Origin: Bradyrhizobium neotropicale
GTDB taxonomy: Bacteria; Pseudomonadota; Alphaproteobacteria; Rhizobiales; Xanthobacteraceae
Length of the DNA stretch: 64,000 bases
Direction of reading: 5' to 3'
Assembly (NCBI RefSeq): GCF_001641695.1
Contig: NZ_LSEF01000095.1
Span: 1-64,000 of the forward strand
Below the pieces are notes generated by a model. It saw only the letters and a list, made by a program, of their open reading frames with translations, searched no databases and was not told the origin of the DNA. This document shows, in pieces, positions 19,884 through 28,390 of this stretch (the stretch's first letter is position 1; every line of letters starts with the position of its first letter). The position numbers were made by a program, and so were the translations under genes.

Positions 19884-20480
19884 TTAAAGTGGCTCGCGCA
19901 CGCCTAGGCCGTGCATGAAACGCTCCCTGATTTGCACGGGATCGCGGCGCGTGGTGCCGACGCCCGGCTTGTCGTCGATCCGGGCCGCGATCAGGCTCGG
20001 TCCGGAGGCTTCGAGTGCCTCGTCGATCAGGCGCTCGAAATCGTCCTCGTCCGCGGCCCAGCTGCTGTTGGTGAGCCCCGAGCCGGCGGCGATGGCGACG
20101 AGGTCGGCGATGCCAGCGGCCGGCGTCGGCTGCGCGCCGGTGATCTGGTAGATGCCGTTGTCCATCACGATCATGGTGAGGTTCTTCGGCTTCAAGGTCG
20201 CGATGGTCGAGAGCGTGCCGAGCTGCATCAAAAGCGATCCGTCGCCTTCGAGCGCGAACACGCGGCGGTCGGGCTGCGCAAGCGCCACGCCGAGCGCGAT
20301 CGGAAAGGCGAGGCCCATGCTGCCCAGCATGTAGAAATTCTGTGGGCGATGGCCGGCGGCCCAGAGGTCGAAATTGGTGTTGCCGATGCCGCCGATCACG
20401 GCCTCTTCGTTCTTGAGCTTCGCGATCAGGCGCGAGGTGACATCGAAACGGTTCATCACCTTGGTGTTGCGCGTGTCCAT
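19884..20480 (-). CDS. ThDP-dependent decarboxylase, beta (C-terminal) subunit
   Basis: This 198-residue protein is the ThDP/Mg-binding half of a split 2-oxoacid decarboxylase, like the beta subunit of sulfopyruvate decarboxylase (ComE) or the C-terminal half of phosphonopyruvate decarboxylase. The motif runs from GDGSLLMQ to VMDNGIYQITG. GSMGLAFPIALGVAL is also typical. The start is taken at ATG 20480 with GAGG six bases upstream; GTG 20492 would overlap the alpha stop. It lies directly after the alpha gene, so a hetero-oligomer is expected. The real substrate is not clear from sequence. Confidence 0.82.
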   Translation of the reverse strand: MDTRNTKVMNRFDVTSRLIAKLKNEEAVIGGIGNTNFDLWAAGHRPQNFYMLGSMGLAFPIALGVALAQPDRRVFALEGDGSLLMQLGTLSTIATLKPKNLTMIVMDNGIYQITGAQPTPAAGIADLVAIAAGSGLTNSSWAADEDDFERLIDEALEASGPSLIAARIDDKPGVGTTRRDPVQIRERFMHGLGVREPL

Positions 20481-20488
20481 GGCCGGCC

Positions 20489-21064
20489 TCACTTGTCGAA
20501 TACCTTGCCGCCGGTCAGCAGCGGGTTGAGGATCAGCGCCACTGGCGCCTGGGTGGTCACGGCCTGCTTGATCGAGCGGTCGACGATGAATTCGAGCTCG
20601 TCGAGCCGAGTGATAGTGTGGTGCTCGAGCGCCAGCGAGTCCAGCACCGGGCGCATGGTGCGGCAGACCAGCGACTGGCCGTAGTTGAACTCGCCGAGCG
20701 TGCCGCGCTCGGAGACGAACATGATCAGCGGGATCTGGTAGGGCACGGCAAGTGAGGCGAGCACGTTGGCGAGTGTGGCAAAGCCCGACGTCTGCATCAG
20801 CACCGCCCCACGCCGGCCACCCATCCAGGCGCCGGAGACGATTCCGACGGCTTCCTCCTCGCGGGCGGTGGCAAAGGTCGTGAAGAAGGGATCGGCGTGC
20901 AGGCTCTTGATCAGCGGCGTCAGTACGCGGTCCGGCACGTAAGGCACGAGGCTGATCTCGTTCCGCTTCAGGGTTTGCAGGATGATGCCGTGCCAGGTCG
21001 TGTCGGCGGATGCCTTGTCGCTCGACGCCTGGGCCGGCGAGTTATGCTGCTCCGCAATCGCCAT
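20489..21064 (-). CDS. ThDP-dependent decarboxylase, alpha (N-terminal) subunit
   Basis: This 191-residue protein is the N-terminal ThDP domain of a split decarboxylase, comparable to ComD. The activating glutamate lies in TAREEEAVGIVSGAWMGG, and the following stretch (VLMQTSGFATLANVLASL) is typical of the fold. ATG 21064 has AAGGGAG upstream and is preferred to the longer frame. The first 30 residues look disordered. The beta subunit follows after eight bases, and a 2-hydroxyacid dehydrogenase is transcribed divergently from the same intergenic region, suggesting one pathway that makes and removes a 2-oxoacid. Confidence 0.82.
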   Translation of the reverse strand: MAIAEQHNSPAQASSDKASADTTWHGIILQTLKRNEISLVPYVPDRVLTPLIKSLHADPFFTTFATAREEEAVGIVSGAWMGGRRGAVLMQTSGFATLANVLASLAVPYQIPLIMFVSERGTLGEFNYGQSLVCRTMRPVLDSLALEHHTITRLDELEFIVDRSIKQAVTTQAPVALILNPLLTGGKVFDK

Positions 21065-21316
21065 TGCGTTCTCCCTTGGGCCCCGCTCCATGTTTCTTGG
21101 TCTCTGGCTGTCGCGGCCGCCTTGGTGCCGAACTTGACGCCGCGGGCGGGATTGTCAACATGTCCCGGCCGGCACCGTGATCTGCGCCAGACGGCCTGCC
21201 GCGGCTGGCACCGCCATGTCATAAGGAACGACAACGAGAAAAGCGGGAGGACAGCATGGAAGAGCGCGTGCCGCGCCGGCCTTGACGACCTCCCTTGTAG
21301 AGCCGGAAGGGTCCTG

Positions 21317-22366
21317 ATGTCCGTCAACAACAAGCGCGTCTTCTACGTCAAATACCTGGCCCATCCGATCTACATCGACATCCTGAAGGCGCGCCCTGAC
21401 GTCCGGCTCGACCGCATCGAGAACGAAAGCCCCGAAGACTTCTATGCCCCGATCCTCAGTGCGGCGCATGTCTACCAGATCGGCGCGGCCCGCGACGAGC
21501 TCGCGCCGCACTTCCACGTCGATGCCGCCCTCCTGAAGCGGACACCGAACCTGTTGCTCGTCTCCAGCAACGGCGCGGGCTTTGACCCCGTCGACGTCGA
21601 GGCCTGCACCGCGGCGGGCGTGCTGGTCGTCAACCAGTCCGGCGGCAACGCGCATTCCGTCGCCGAGCATGCGCTGGCGATGATGCTGACGCTGTCCAAG
21701 CGCATCATCCAGTCCGACCGCCGTCTGCGTCGCGAGCGCGACGTCAACCGCAACGATCTCGTCGGCAACGAGGTCGAGGGCAAGACCGTCGGCATCGTCG
21801 GCCTCGGCAATGTCGGCCGCCGCATCGCCGCGCTGTGCAAGGGGCTGCTCGGCATGAAGGTGCTGGCCTACGATCCGTATCTGTCGGCCGAGGTGATGGC
21901 CGAGCGGGGCGGGGAGAAGGTCGAGCTCGACGAACTTCTGCGCCGTGCCGACTTTGTCTCGATCTCCTGTCCGCTGAACAAAGGCAGCCGCGGCATGATC
22001 AGCGTGCGCGAATTCGGATTGATGCAGCCGCACGCATATTTCATCACCACCGCGCGCGGCTTCATCCACGACGAGGATGCGCTGCTCCAGGCGCTGCGCG
22101 ACCAGCGCATCGCGGGTGCCGGCCTCGACGTCTGGTCCAAGGAGCCGCCCCCGCCGGAGCATCCGCTGCTCCAGTTCGACAATGTGCTGGCGAGCCCGCA
22201 TACTGCCGGCGTCACCAAGGAGGCGCGCCAGAACATGGGCCGGATCGCGGCCGAGCAGGTCCTGGATACGCTCGACGGCAAGCGGCCGCCGCGCATCATC
22301 AATCCCGAGGTCTGGCCACGCTATGTGGAGCGATTCCGGCAGGCGTTTGGGGTGCTGCCGGGGTAG
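21317..22366 (+). CDS. D-isomer 2-hydroxyacid dehydrogenase
   Basis: This 349-residue NAD-dependent oxidoreductase interconverts a 2-oxoacid and a D-2-hydroxyacid. The Rossmann motif is GIVGLGNVGRRIAAL. The catalytic Arg lies in ITTARGFIHDEDAL, Glu in GAGLDVWSKEP, and His in LASPHTAGVT. ATG 21317 fits the family start. A nine-codon open frame with a strong GGGAGGA site (21256-21285) precedes it and could be a leader. It is divergent from the split ThDP decarboxylase, so both may act on the same 2-oxoacid; the identity is unknown. Confidence 0.86.
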   Translation: MSVNNKRVFYVKYLAHPIYIDILKARPDVRLDRIENESPEDFYAPILSAAHVYQIGAARDELAPHFHVDAALLKRTPNLLLVSSNGAGFDPVDVEACTAAGVLVVNQSGGNAHSVAEHALAMMLTLSKRIIQSDRRLRRERDVNRNDLVGNEVEGKTVGIVGLGNVGRRIAALCKGLLGMKVLAYDPYLSAEVMAERGGEKVELDELLRRADFVSISCPLNKGSRGMISVREFGLMQPHAYFITTARGFIHDEDALLQALRDQRIAGAGLDVWSKEPPPPEHPLLQFDNVLASPHTAGVTKEARQNMGRIAAEQVLDTLDGKRPPRIINPEVWPRYVERFRQAFGVLPG

Positions 22367-22387
22367 CTGACAGGCACACTGTCCACT

Positions 22388-22430
22388 CGTCATGCCGGGT
22401 TCGGCTCTTCGAGCCGCCCCGGAATGACGG
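22388..22430. repeat. Short palindromic intergenic repeat, family 4
   Basis: The element starts CGTCATGCCGGG and ends GGAATGACGG, with an inner GGCTCTTCGAGCC hairpin. Similar CGTCATGCC elements are common between genes of bradyrhizobia. Confidence 0.65.
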
Positions 22431-22531
22431 AGCAATCAGGGAACCGCGACTCAACTTGATCCGCGTCAAAATCTCCTTTCCCTGTGCGGGCTAAATGGGA
22501 TTAGAGTGCCGCCGGGGCGGCAGGAGGTCTC

Positions 22532-22744
22532 ATGTCAACTTATGTCGTCAGGTTCATGAAGGACGTGCTCGGCCAATACGGCCGGCAGATCGAGGTTTGC
22601 CAGGGCACGCTCGAGATCGACGCCTCCGATGAGGACGAAGCCAGAGAGCGGGCGAAGGCAAAATTCTGCAAGGATCAGGCCTTGCATCACTGGTCCCTGC
22701 ATGCCGACCGGATCCAGGTGAAAGCGGCTGACTTTCCGTCGTAA
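22532..22744 (+). CDS. Small conserved-looking hypothetical protein
   Basis: This 70-residue soluble protein begins at ATG 22532 behind an excellent AGGAGGT site, so it is very likely translated. It opens with a beta-strand (STYVVRFMKDVLG) and continues with an acidic helix (DASDEDEARERAKAKFCKD). No known domain is recognised. It stands alone, convergent with the GNAT gene. Confidence 0.7.
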   Translation: MSTYVVRFMKDVLGQYGRQIEVCQGTLEIDASDEDEARERAKAKFCKDQALHHWSLHADRIQVKAADFPS

Positions 22745-22758
22745 GGGCGCGAGCCCGT

Positions 22759-23337
22759 CTAGCGTCCACTGGACGTTGCCGGCGGCGGCGCGGTCGCGCC
22801 GGCGCCGAGCGAGCGCTGCACCATGACAGTGTCTGACCAGCGGCCGTTGCGATACGCGACGCCGCAGAGGAGGCCAACGCGGCCAAAGCCAAACCTTTCG
22901 TGCAGCGTCAGCGAGGGCGCGTTGTCGGCATCGATATAGCCGATCATCTGGCGGAATCCGGCCGCTGCGCAGGCGTCGATCAACTCCTGGAGCAACAGCC
23001 GCCCGACGCCGCGTCCGAGATGCTCGTGGTGGACGTAGATCGAGTGTTTCGCCGTGTAGCGATAGGCCGGGCGCTTGCGGAACAGCACCGCATAGGCGTA
23101 GCCGACGACCTCGCCGCGAAAGGTCGCGACGAGGTGCGGCAGGCGGGTCTGCTTCAGGTTTTTGCGCCGGTCGCGCAGATCGTCGGGCTCGGGCGCGCCG
23201 GTTCCCTCGACATCGCGCGGCACGCCGTGGCGGACGTGATGGCGGTAGATCGCCAGCATCGCCTCGACATCGCCCTCGCGTGAGGGCCGGACCAGGACCG
23301 GCTCGTCATCCGCGCGCATCACGCTCGTTCCGTTCAT
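22759..23337 (-). CDS. GNAT-family N-acetyltransferase (phosphinothricin acetyltransferase-like)
   Basis: This 192-residue enzyme would transfer an acetyl group from acetyl-CoA to an amine. The acetyl-CoA-binding loop is HLGRGVGRLLLQELID, followed by the typical DADNAPSLTLHERFGFGRVG. The overall pattern (VRPSREGDVEAMLAIYRHHV, TAKHSIYVHHEHLGRG) is that of the Pat/Bar-like subgroup. It starts six bases after the amino acid decarboxylase on the same strand, so the two are probably co-translated; acetylation of the amine product is a possible link but is inference. Confidence 0.85.
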   Translation of the reverse strand: MNGTSVMRADDEPVLVRPSREGDVEAMLAIYRHHVRHGVPRDVEGTGAPEPDDLRDRRKNLKQTRLPHLVATFRGEVVGYAYAVLFRKRPAYRYTAKHSIYVHHEHLGRGVGRLLLQELIDACAAAGFRQMIGYIDADNAPSLTLHERFGFGRVGLLCGVAYRNGRWSDTVMVQRSLGAGATAPPPATSSGR

Positions 23338-23343
23338 CGGCGG

Positions 23344-25701
23344 CTACTCGGCGACGACGTAGGTATAGAGTCCGATGCGGCCGGCGGCATCGATCTCCTT
23401 GTAGACGCCCTGGATCTCGACCTCGAAACCCGGAAACGTGTTGAAGCAGGTCTCGAACATCTTGAGATAATCGATCATGGGCTTGGCCCGTTCCGTCAGC
23501 CGCTCGCCGGGCACGATGGTGGCGATGCCGGGCGGATAGACCACGAAGGGCGTGGTCGCGATGCGCCCCGCGATCGCCTCGATCGGCAGATAGTCGACGT
23601 CGTTGCGGATCAGGCGTCGCGCCGCGTCGCGCGGCGACATTGCGATCTCCGGCAGATGCTCGGGCAGGAACTGCCGTGCCTGCAGCGCGCTGACGTCGGC
23701 CTTGCGGAAGAAGCGGTGCATCTCGGCGCAGAGATCGCGCAGCCGCACGCCGGCATAGCGCGCCTGCCGCCGCTGATAGAATTCCGGAATGGCATCGGCC
23801 AGCAGCGCATTGTCGTCGTGCAGCTTCTTGAAGGCGACTAGGCCTGAGATCAGCGTGCCGGCCTTGCTCGCCTCGACGCCCGGCGTGAGCAGGAAGAGCA
23901 GGGAGTTGAGGTCGTTCTTCTCGGGGACGATGCGGTTCTCGCGCAGGAATTGCGCGACGACCGGGGCGGGTATGCCATGTTCCGCATAGGCGCCGGTGGT
24001 GCGGTCGAAGCCGGGGGTGAGCAGCGTCAGCTTGTTCGGATCGGTCATGGCAAAGCCTTCGGTCATGCCCGGAAAGCCGTGCCAGGTGTTGTCGGGGGAG
24101 AGCTGCCACAGAGCGGGATTGGTGGCGAGCTCATCGGTCGAGAGCGTCTCCCAGGCGACGTTGTGCACGGCGCCGGGGCGGCTGACATCGGGAATGGCAA
24201 TGCGATCGGGGACGAAGGGTTCGAAGAACCAGCGCCGTTCCGGGTTCTGCTCCTTCTCCTCGAACTCGCGGCCCATGGCGCGGATCTTCTTGCGCAGCTC
24301 GATGCCGAGCCGGATCGTGTCGTCCCACAACACTTCGCCGGAGCGGCCCTTCATCATCTGCGCGCCGACGTCGAGGGAGGCAAACAGCGGATAGAACGGC
24401 GAGGTCGAGGCGTGCTGCATGAAGCTCTCGTTGAAGCGGCGGTGCTCGACGCGCCGCTTCTGGCCGCGGATATGACGGTCGCGGATGTGGATCTGCGAGG
24501 CCTGCGAGAAACTGGCAAGCTGCTTGTGGGTCGACTGCGTCGCGATGATGCCGGGGGCATCGGGCGAAAGGTTCGACAGCCCCATCGCGAAGCGGCCGGC
24601 ATAGAGCGGGTGGAACTTCATGAAGCCGGCCCAAGCCTCGTCGAACAGGATGTACTCGCAGAGATGGCCGATGCGCTTCAGGATCATCTCGGCGCTGTGG
24701 ATCGTGCCGTCATAGGTGCACTGCTCGACCACGGCGACGCGGAACGGCCGTTCCTTGCGCCAGGCGTCGCGGTCCTCGACCAGCGGATGGTTGCGGATCG
24801 CCTCGCGCAGGGCCTTCTCGTCCAGCGCGTCCCAGCGCATCGGGCCGATCAGGCCCCAGGCGTTGCGGATGGTCGGGATATAGACGGGAATGCCGCCGTT
24901 GATCATCAGCGCGCCGTGATGGGCGGCCTTGTGGTTGTTGCGGTCGAACAGCACGAGATCGCCGTCGGTGACGAGCGCGCCGAGCGCGACCTTGTTGGAG
25001 GTCGAGGTGCCGTTGAGCACGAAATAGGTCTTCTCCGCGCCGAAGATCTGGGCGGCCTCCTTCTGCGCCTTCAGCGCCGGGCCTTCATGGGTGAGGAGGT
25101 CGCCGAGGTCGAGCACCGAATTGTCGAGGTCGTCGCGGAACACGGACTCGCCGAGATGCTCGACGAAGACGCGGCCGATCGGGCTGCGGCTGTAGAACAT
25201 GCCGCCATTGTGGCCCGGGCAGGTCCAGAGCTGGTTGCCTTCCTCGGCATAGTCGACCAGCGCGCCGAAGAACGGCGTCTTCAATGTCTCCGCATATTGC
25301 TTGAGCCGGCTGATCAGGTTCTTGGCGATGAAGGGCGGGGTCTCCTCGGAGAGGAAGACGTAGCCGTCGATGAAGTCGAGCACCTCGACCGGAAGGTCCT
25401 CGAACCGCTTGCGCCGAATCAGGAGGATGATCGGGAAGTCGAGACCGCGGCGACGCATCAGGTTGATCAGCGCCGACGTCTTGCCCTCGAGGCCCTTCTT
25501 GCCCCAGTCGACCACCATGCAGCCGATCGCGGCATCTGTCTGCACCGCGATCTCGGCGTCCTCCAGCTTGCGGGCCCGGACCACTTCGAAGCCGGAGCGC
25601 TGGATCTCCTCGATGATCTGGTTGAAGCGGATGCCTTCGAGGTCGTCGGCGTCGAACACCGGCGCGGCGAAGAGGAAGTTGAAGCGCTTGAAATAGTCCA
25701 T
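23344..25701 (-). CDS. Orn/Lys/Arg decarboxylase family protein (PLP)
   Basis: This 785-residue fold type I PLP enzyme decarboxylates a basic amino acid to the amine and CO2. It has the N-terminal wing domain of the inducible bacterial decarboxylases (about 1-130), the large PLP domain with Lys393 in QSTHKQLASFSQASQ as Schiff-base lysine, DEAWAGF as cofactor aspartate, and a C-terminal domain with VVYPPGI. The length fits the AdiA/LdcC/SpeF group. ATG 25701 begins the family N-terminus; the longer frame overlaps the Lrp gene. Substrate (Arg, Lys or Orn) is not certain. A GNAT enzyme follows. Confidence 0.9.
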   Translation of the reverse strand: MDYFKRFNFLFAAPVFDADDLEGIRFNQIIEEIQRSGFEVVRARKLEDAEIAVQTDAAIGCMVVDWGKKGLEGKTSALINLMRRRGLDFPIILLIRRKRFEDLPVEVLDFIDGYVFLSEETPPFIAKNLISRLKQYAETLKTPFFGALVDYAEEGNQLWTCPGHNGGMFYSRSPIGRVFVEHLGESVFRDDLDNSVLDLGDLLTHEGPALKAQKEAAQIFGAEKTYFVLNGTSTSNKVALGALVTDGDLVLFDRNNHKAAHHGALMINGGIPVYIPTIRNAWGLIGPMRWDALDEKALREAIRNHPLVEDRDAWRKERPFRVAVVEQCTYDGTIHSAEMILKRIGHLCEYILFDEAWAGFMKFHPLYAGRFAMGLSNLSPDAPGIIATQSTHKQLASFSQASQIHIRDRHIRGQKRRVEHRRFNESFMQHASTSPFYPLFASLDVGAQMMKGRSGEVLWDDTIRLGIELRKKIRAMGREFEEKEQNPERRWFFEPFVPDRIAIPDVSRPGAVHNVAWETLSTDELATNPALWQLSPDNTWHGFPGMTEGFAMTDPNKLTLLTPGFDRTTGAYAEHGIPAPVVAQFLRENRIVPEKNDLNSLLFLLTPGVEASKAGTLISGLVAFKKLHDDNALLADAIPEFYQRRQARYAGVRLRDLCAEMHRFFRKADVSALQARQFLPEHLPEIAMSPRDAARRLIRNDVDYLPIEAIAGRIATTPFVVYPPGIATIVPGERLTERAKPMIDYLKMFETCFNTFPGFEVEIQGVYKEIDAAGRIGLYTYVVAE

Positions 25702-25813
25702 GTCAGGTCCCGAATGTGCCAGAGCGACAGGTCTCGGCACATTCGATGACAGTTCTATGACAACGGCGGCCGGCCGGCGTTTTTGCCAGTCACGACGCGG
25801 AGAGAGGCGTCCG

Positions 25814-26350
25814 CTAGCGCTTCGCCTCGCCGAACACCACCGTCGGCACAGCGCGATTGACGATCTCGCGCAGCGCGAAGCTCGATTGCACCCGCGCCAC
25901 GCGCGGCAGCCGTGACAGCTCGGTGCGGTGGATGCGCTCGAAATCCTGGATGTCGCGGGCAAGCACGATGAGGATGTAGTCGTCGGTGCCGGACATCAGG
26001 AAGCAGCGCACGACGGAGGGGCACTTCACCACCTCCGCCTCGAAGGCCTTCAGCGCGTCATCGCTCTGGCTCTCCAGCGCGATGCGGACCAGCACCGTAA
26101 TGGTAAGGCCGAATTGGGTCAGATCGAGCGCGGCCTGATAGGCCTGGATATAGCCATCGTCCTCCAACGCCTTCTGTCGCCGCGCCAGCGCCGTGCTCGA
26201 CAGGCCGACTTTGTTGGCCAGCTCGGTGTGGCTGGCCCGCGCATTGGTGGTGAGTTCCGCAAGGATCGCGAGGTCTTTCCGGTCGAGGGCCAAGGTTTCG
26301 TTTCCAGCGTGAAAGGGCGCTTCCGCGCCGGAAACCGGCGCCGGGACCAC
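25814..26350 (-). CDS. Lrp/AsnC-family regulator
   Basis: This regulator (up to 178 residues) has an N-terminal helix-turn-helix (LDRKDLAILAELTTNARASHTELANKVGLSSTALARR) and a C-terminal RAM ligand domain (VVRCFLMSGTDDYILIVLARDI). It is divergent from alanine dehydrogenase with an 86-base gap, the usual arrangement of an Lrp-type activator of ald. It could also act on the neighbouring decarboxylase. The start is uncertain: GTG 26350 lacks a clear ribosome site, and a TTG at the LALDRK segment would give a protein of the usual 157-158 residues. Confidence 0.85.
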   Translation of the reverse strand: MVPAPVSGAEAPFHAGNETLALDRKDLAILAELTTNARASHTELANKVGLSSTALARRQKALEDDGYIQAYQAALDLTQFGLTITVLVRIALESQSDDALKAFEAEVVKCPSVVRCFLMSGTDDYILIVLARDIQDFERIHRTELSRLPRVARVQSSFALREIVNRAVPTVVFGEAKR

Positions 26351-26436
26351 GAAACTAGCGGATATTCGCCTGAAACCAAACCGCGCCTGCCGCTACGATC
26401 AACAAAAGAATCAACAGGTTGGCAGAGGAGCTCGCG

Positions 26437-27552
26437 ATGCGCGTCGGTGTCCCCAGGGAGATCAAGGTGCAGGAATATCGCGTCGGGCTCACCCCGGGCG
26501 CCGTTCGCGAATATGTCGCGGCGGGGCACCATGTCACGGTCGAAACCGGCGCCGGTGGCGGCATCGGCGCCTCCGACGAGGTCTACCAGCGGGCAGGGGC
26601 CACGATCGCCGCGAGCGCCCGCGAGATATTCGCCAAGTCCGACATGATCGTGAAGGTGAAGGAGCCGCAACGAAGCGAATGGGCCCAGCTCCGTGAAAGC
26701 CAGATCCTTTTTACTTATCTCCATCTCGCGCCGGATCCCGAACAGGCCAAGGGCTTGCTCGCTTCCGGTTGCACCGCGATCGCCTATGAAACGGTCACGG
26801 ACGCGAATGGGCACCTCCCCCTGCTCGCGCCGATGAGCGAAGTCGCCGGCCGCCTCGCCATCGAGGCCGCCGGCGCTGCGCTCAAGCGTTCGGCCGGCGG
26901 CCGCGGCTTGCTCCTGGGCGGCGTGCCCGGTGTGCAGCCGGCGCGGCTCGTCGTGCTCGGCGGCGGCGTGGTGGGAACGCAGGCCGCCCGCATGGCGGCG
27001 GGGCTTGGTGCCGAAGTCACGGTGATCGATCGCTCAGTTCCTCGTCTGCGCCAACTGGATGATGTTTTTCTCGGGCGGGTGCGTACTCGCTTTTCGACCA
27101 TCGAGGCGGTCGAGGAGGAGGTGTTCGCCGCCGACGTCGTGATCGGCGCGGTGCTGGTGCCCGGTGCCAGTGCGCCAAAACTCGTGACGCGCGCGATGCT
27201 GAAATCGATGAAGCCGGGCGCCGTGCTGGTCGACGTTGCGATCGACCAGGGCGGCTGCTTCGAGACCTCGCATCCGACCACGCACGCTGATCCGACCTAC
27301 GAGGTCGACGGCATCGTGCATTATTGCGTCGCCAACATGCCGGGCGCGGTGCCGGTGACCTCGAGCCAGGCGCTGAACAATGCGACGCTGCCGTTCGGAC
27401 TGATGCTCGCCAACAAGGGCTTTGCCGCGGTGTTGGAGAATCCGCACCTTCGCAACGGTCTCAACGTGCATCGCGGCCGCATCACCAACAAGGCGGTCGC
27501 GGAGAGTCTCGGGCTGGACTTCGCACCGGTGGAGAGCGGGCTGGCGGCGTAG
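26437..27552 (+). CDS. ald: Alanine dehydrogenase
   Basis: This NAD-dependent enzyme interconverts L-alanine with pyruvate and ammonia. The 371-residue length matches the family. The N-terminal signature (MRVGVPREIKVQEYRVGLTP) carries the substrate-binding Arg; Lys75 is in IVKVKEPQ and His96 in FTYLHLAPD. The NAD motif is VVLGGGVVGTQAARMAAGLG, and the C-terminal signature includes VDVAIDQGGCFETS. ATG 26437 has GAGGAG upstream. In bradyrhizobia ald can serve alanine catabolism or nitrogen export, which is background knowledge and not shown here. Confidence 0.95.
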   Translation: MRVGVPREIKVQEYRVGLTPGAVREYVAAGHHVTVETGAGGGIGASDEVYQRAGATIAASAREIFAKSDMIVKVKEPQRSEWAQLRESQILFTYLHLAPDPEQAKGLLASGCTAIAYETVTDANGHLPLLAPMSEVAGRLAIEAAGAALKRSAGGRGLLLGGVPGVQPARLVVLGGGVVGTQAARMAAGLGAEVTVIDRSVPRLRQLDDVFLGRVRTRFSTIEAVEEEVFAADVVIGAVLVPGASAPKLVTRAMLKSMKPGAVLVDVAIDQGGCFETSHPTTHADPTYEVDGIVHYCVANMPGAVPVTSSQALNNATLPFGLMLANKGFAAVLENPHLRNGLNVHRGRITNKAVAESLGLDFAPVESGLAA

Positions 27553-27561
27553 AGACGCCGC

Positions 27562-28197
27562 TTACGCCGGCTTGCGGTAGCGGCTGCCGAGCGCGGCTTC
27601 GATCGTCTCCGGCCGCCTGATGCGCTCGATCAGCATGTCGATGCGGTCGCCGCCCCAGAATAGCTCGCCGTTGAATACCATGGTGGGAACGCCGAACACG
27701 CCGAGCGCTTCGGCCTCGTCGATGATGCGGTCGTGCTCGGCGCGTGCGGGGCCGCGGACGTAACTTTCGAATTCGCTCGCCGAGCCGCCGCACGCGGTAA
27801 TGATGCCCGTAATTTCCGAGAGGTCGTCGATCTCGAGCTCATGGCTCCAGAAGCGGCGGAATACCGTTTCGTGGTAGGGGCGGAAGAAGCCGTGGGCTTG
27901 CGCGAACAGCATGCCGACGCTGGAATAGAAGGCATCGTAGATCCTCCGCGGACCTTTCATGATCAGGCCTTGCGCATTGGCAAAGCGCCGCGCGTCCATA
28001 TAGGCGTAACGCACCTTGCGCCAGAAATGCGGCGTGCGCTCCTCGACCGTCCCCATGAATTCGGCAACCCGCAGCGTGTAGGGCAGCCATTCCGACTCGA
28101 CGCCGTGCATCTCCTCGAGCTCGAACAGGCGCTTGTTGGCCACGAATGCGTAGGGGCTCTTGTAGTCGGTATAGATACGGACGCGCGGCTTGGGCAT
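27562..28197 (-). CDS. DsbA-family protein, 2-hydroxychromene-2-carboxylate isomerase-like
   Basis: This 211-residue protein has a thioredoxin-like fold with helical insert of the kappa-GST/HCCA isomerase type. The N-terminal strand and loop YTDYKSPYAFVA put Ser where disulfide enzymes have CxxC, the mark of the glutathione-dependent isomerases. The C-terminal GVFGVPTMVFNGELFWGGDRI is the cis-proline region. The family includes naphthalene-pathway isomerases, but no aromatic ring-cleavage genes lie nearby. AAAGGAAG precedes the ATG at 28197. It is convergent with ald. Confidence 0.82.
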   Translation of the reverse strand: MPKPRVRIYTDYKSPYAFVANKRLFELEEMHGVESEWLPYTLRVAEFMGTVEERTPHFWRKVRYAYMDARRFANAQGLIMKGPRRIYDAFYSSVGMLFAQAHGFFRPYHETVFRRFWSHELEIDDLSEITGIITACGGSASEFESYVRGPARAEHDRIIDEAEALGVFGVPTMVFNGELFWGGDRIDMLIERIRRPETIEAALGSRYRKPA

Positions 28198-28259
28198 GGG
28201 CGGCTTCCTTTCGAACGCACGGCGCTATCAGCAAGGTGAAGGTGAGTGCCGCAAGCTCC

Positions 28260-28337
28260 GTCATTGCGAGCACAGCGAAGCAATCCAGAGTGCCGCCGCG
28301 GAAAGGTACTGGATTGCTTCGCTGCGCTCGCAATGAC
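28260..28337. repeat. Palindromic intergenic repeat, family 2
   Basis: The arms GTCATTGCGAGC and GCTCGCAATGAC, extended by GCGAAGCAATCCAG and CTGGATTGCTTCGC, form a long stem around a GC-rich loop. It lies between two minus-strand genes. Confidence 0.8.
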
Positions 28338-28390
28338 GATGGGTGAGAGCGAACGCTGCTACTTCGGTAATTCTGCGTGGGATAGGTGCT

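Noticed and set aside
23950..25749. 599-codon open frame on the plus strand
   Set aside because: It is antisense to the PLP decarboxylase and lacks family similarity.
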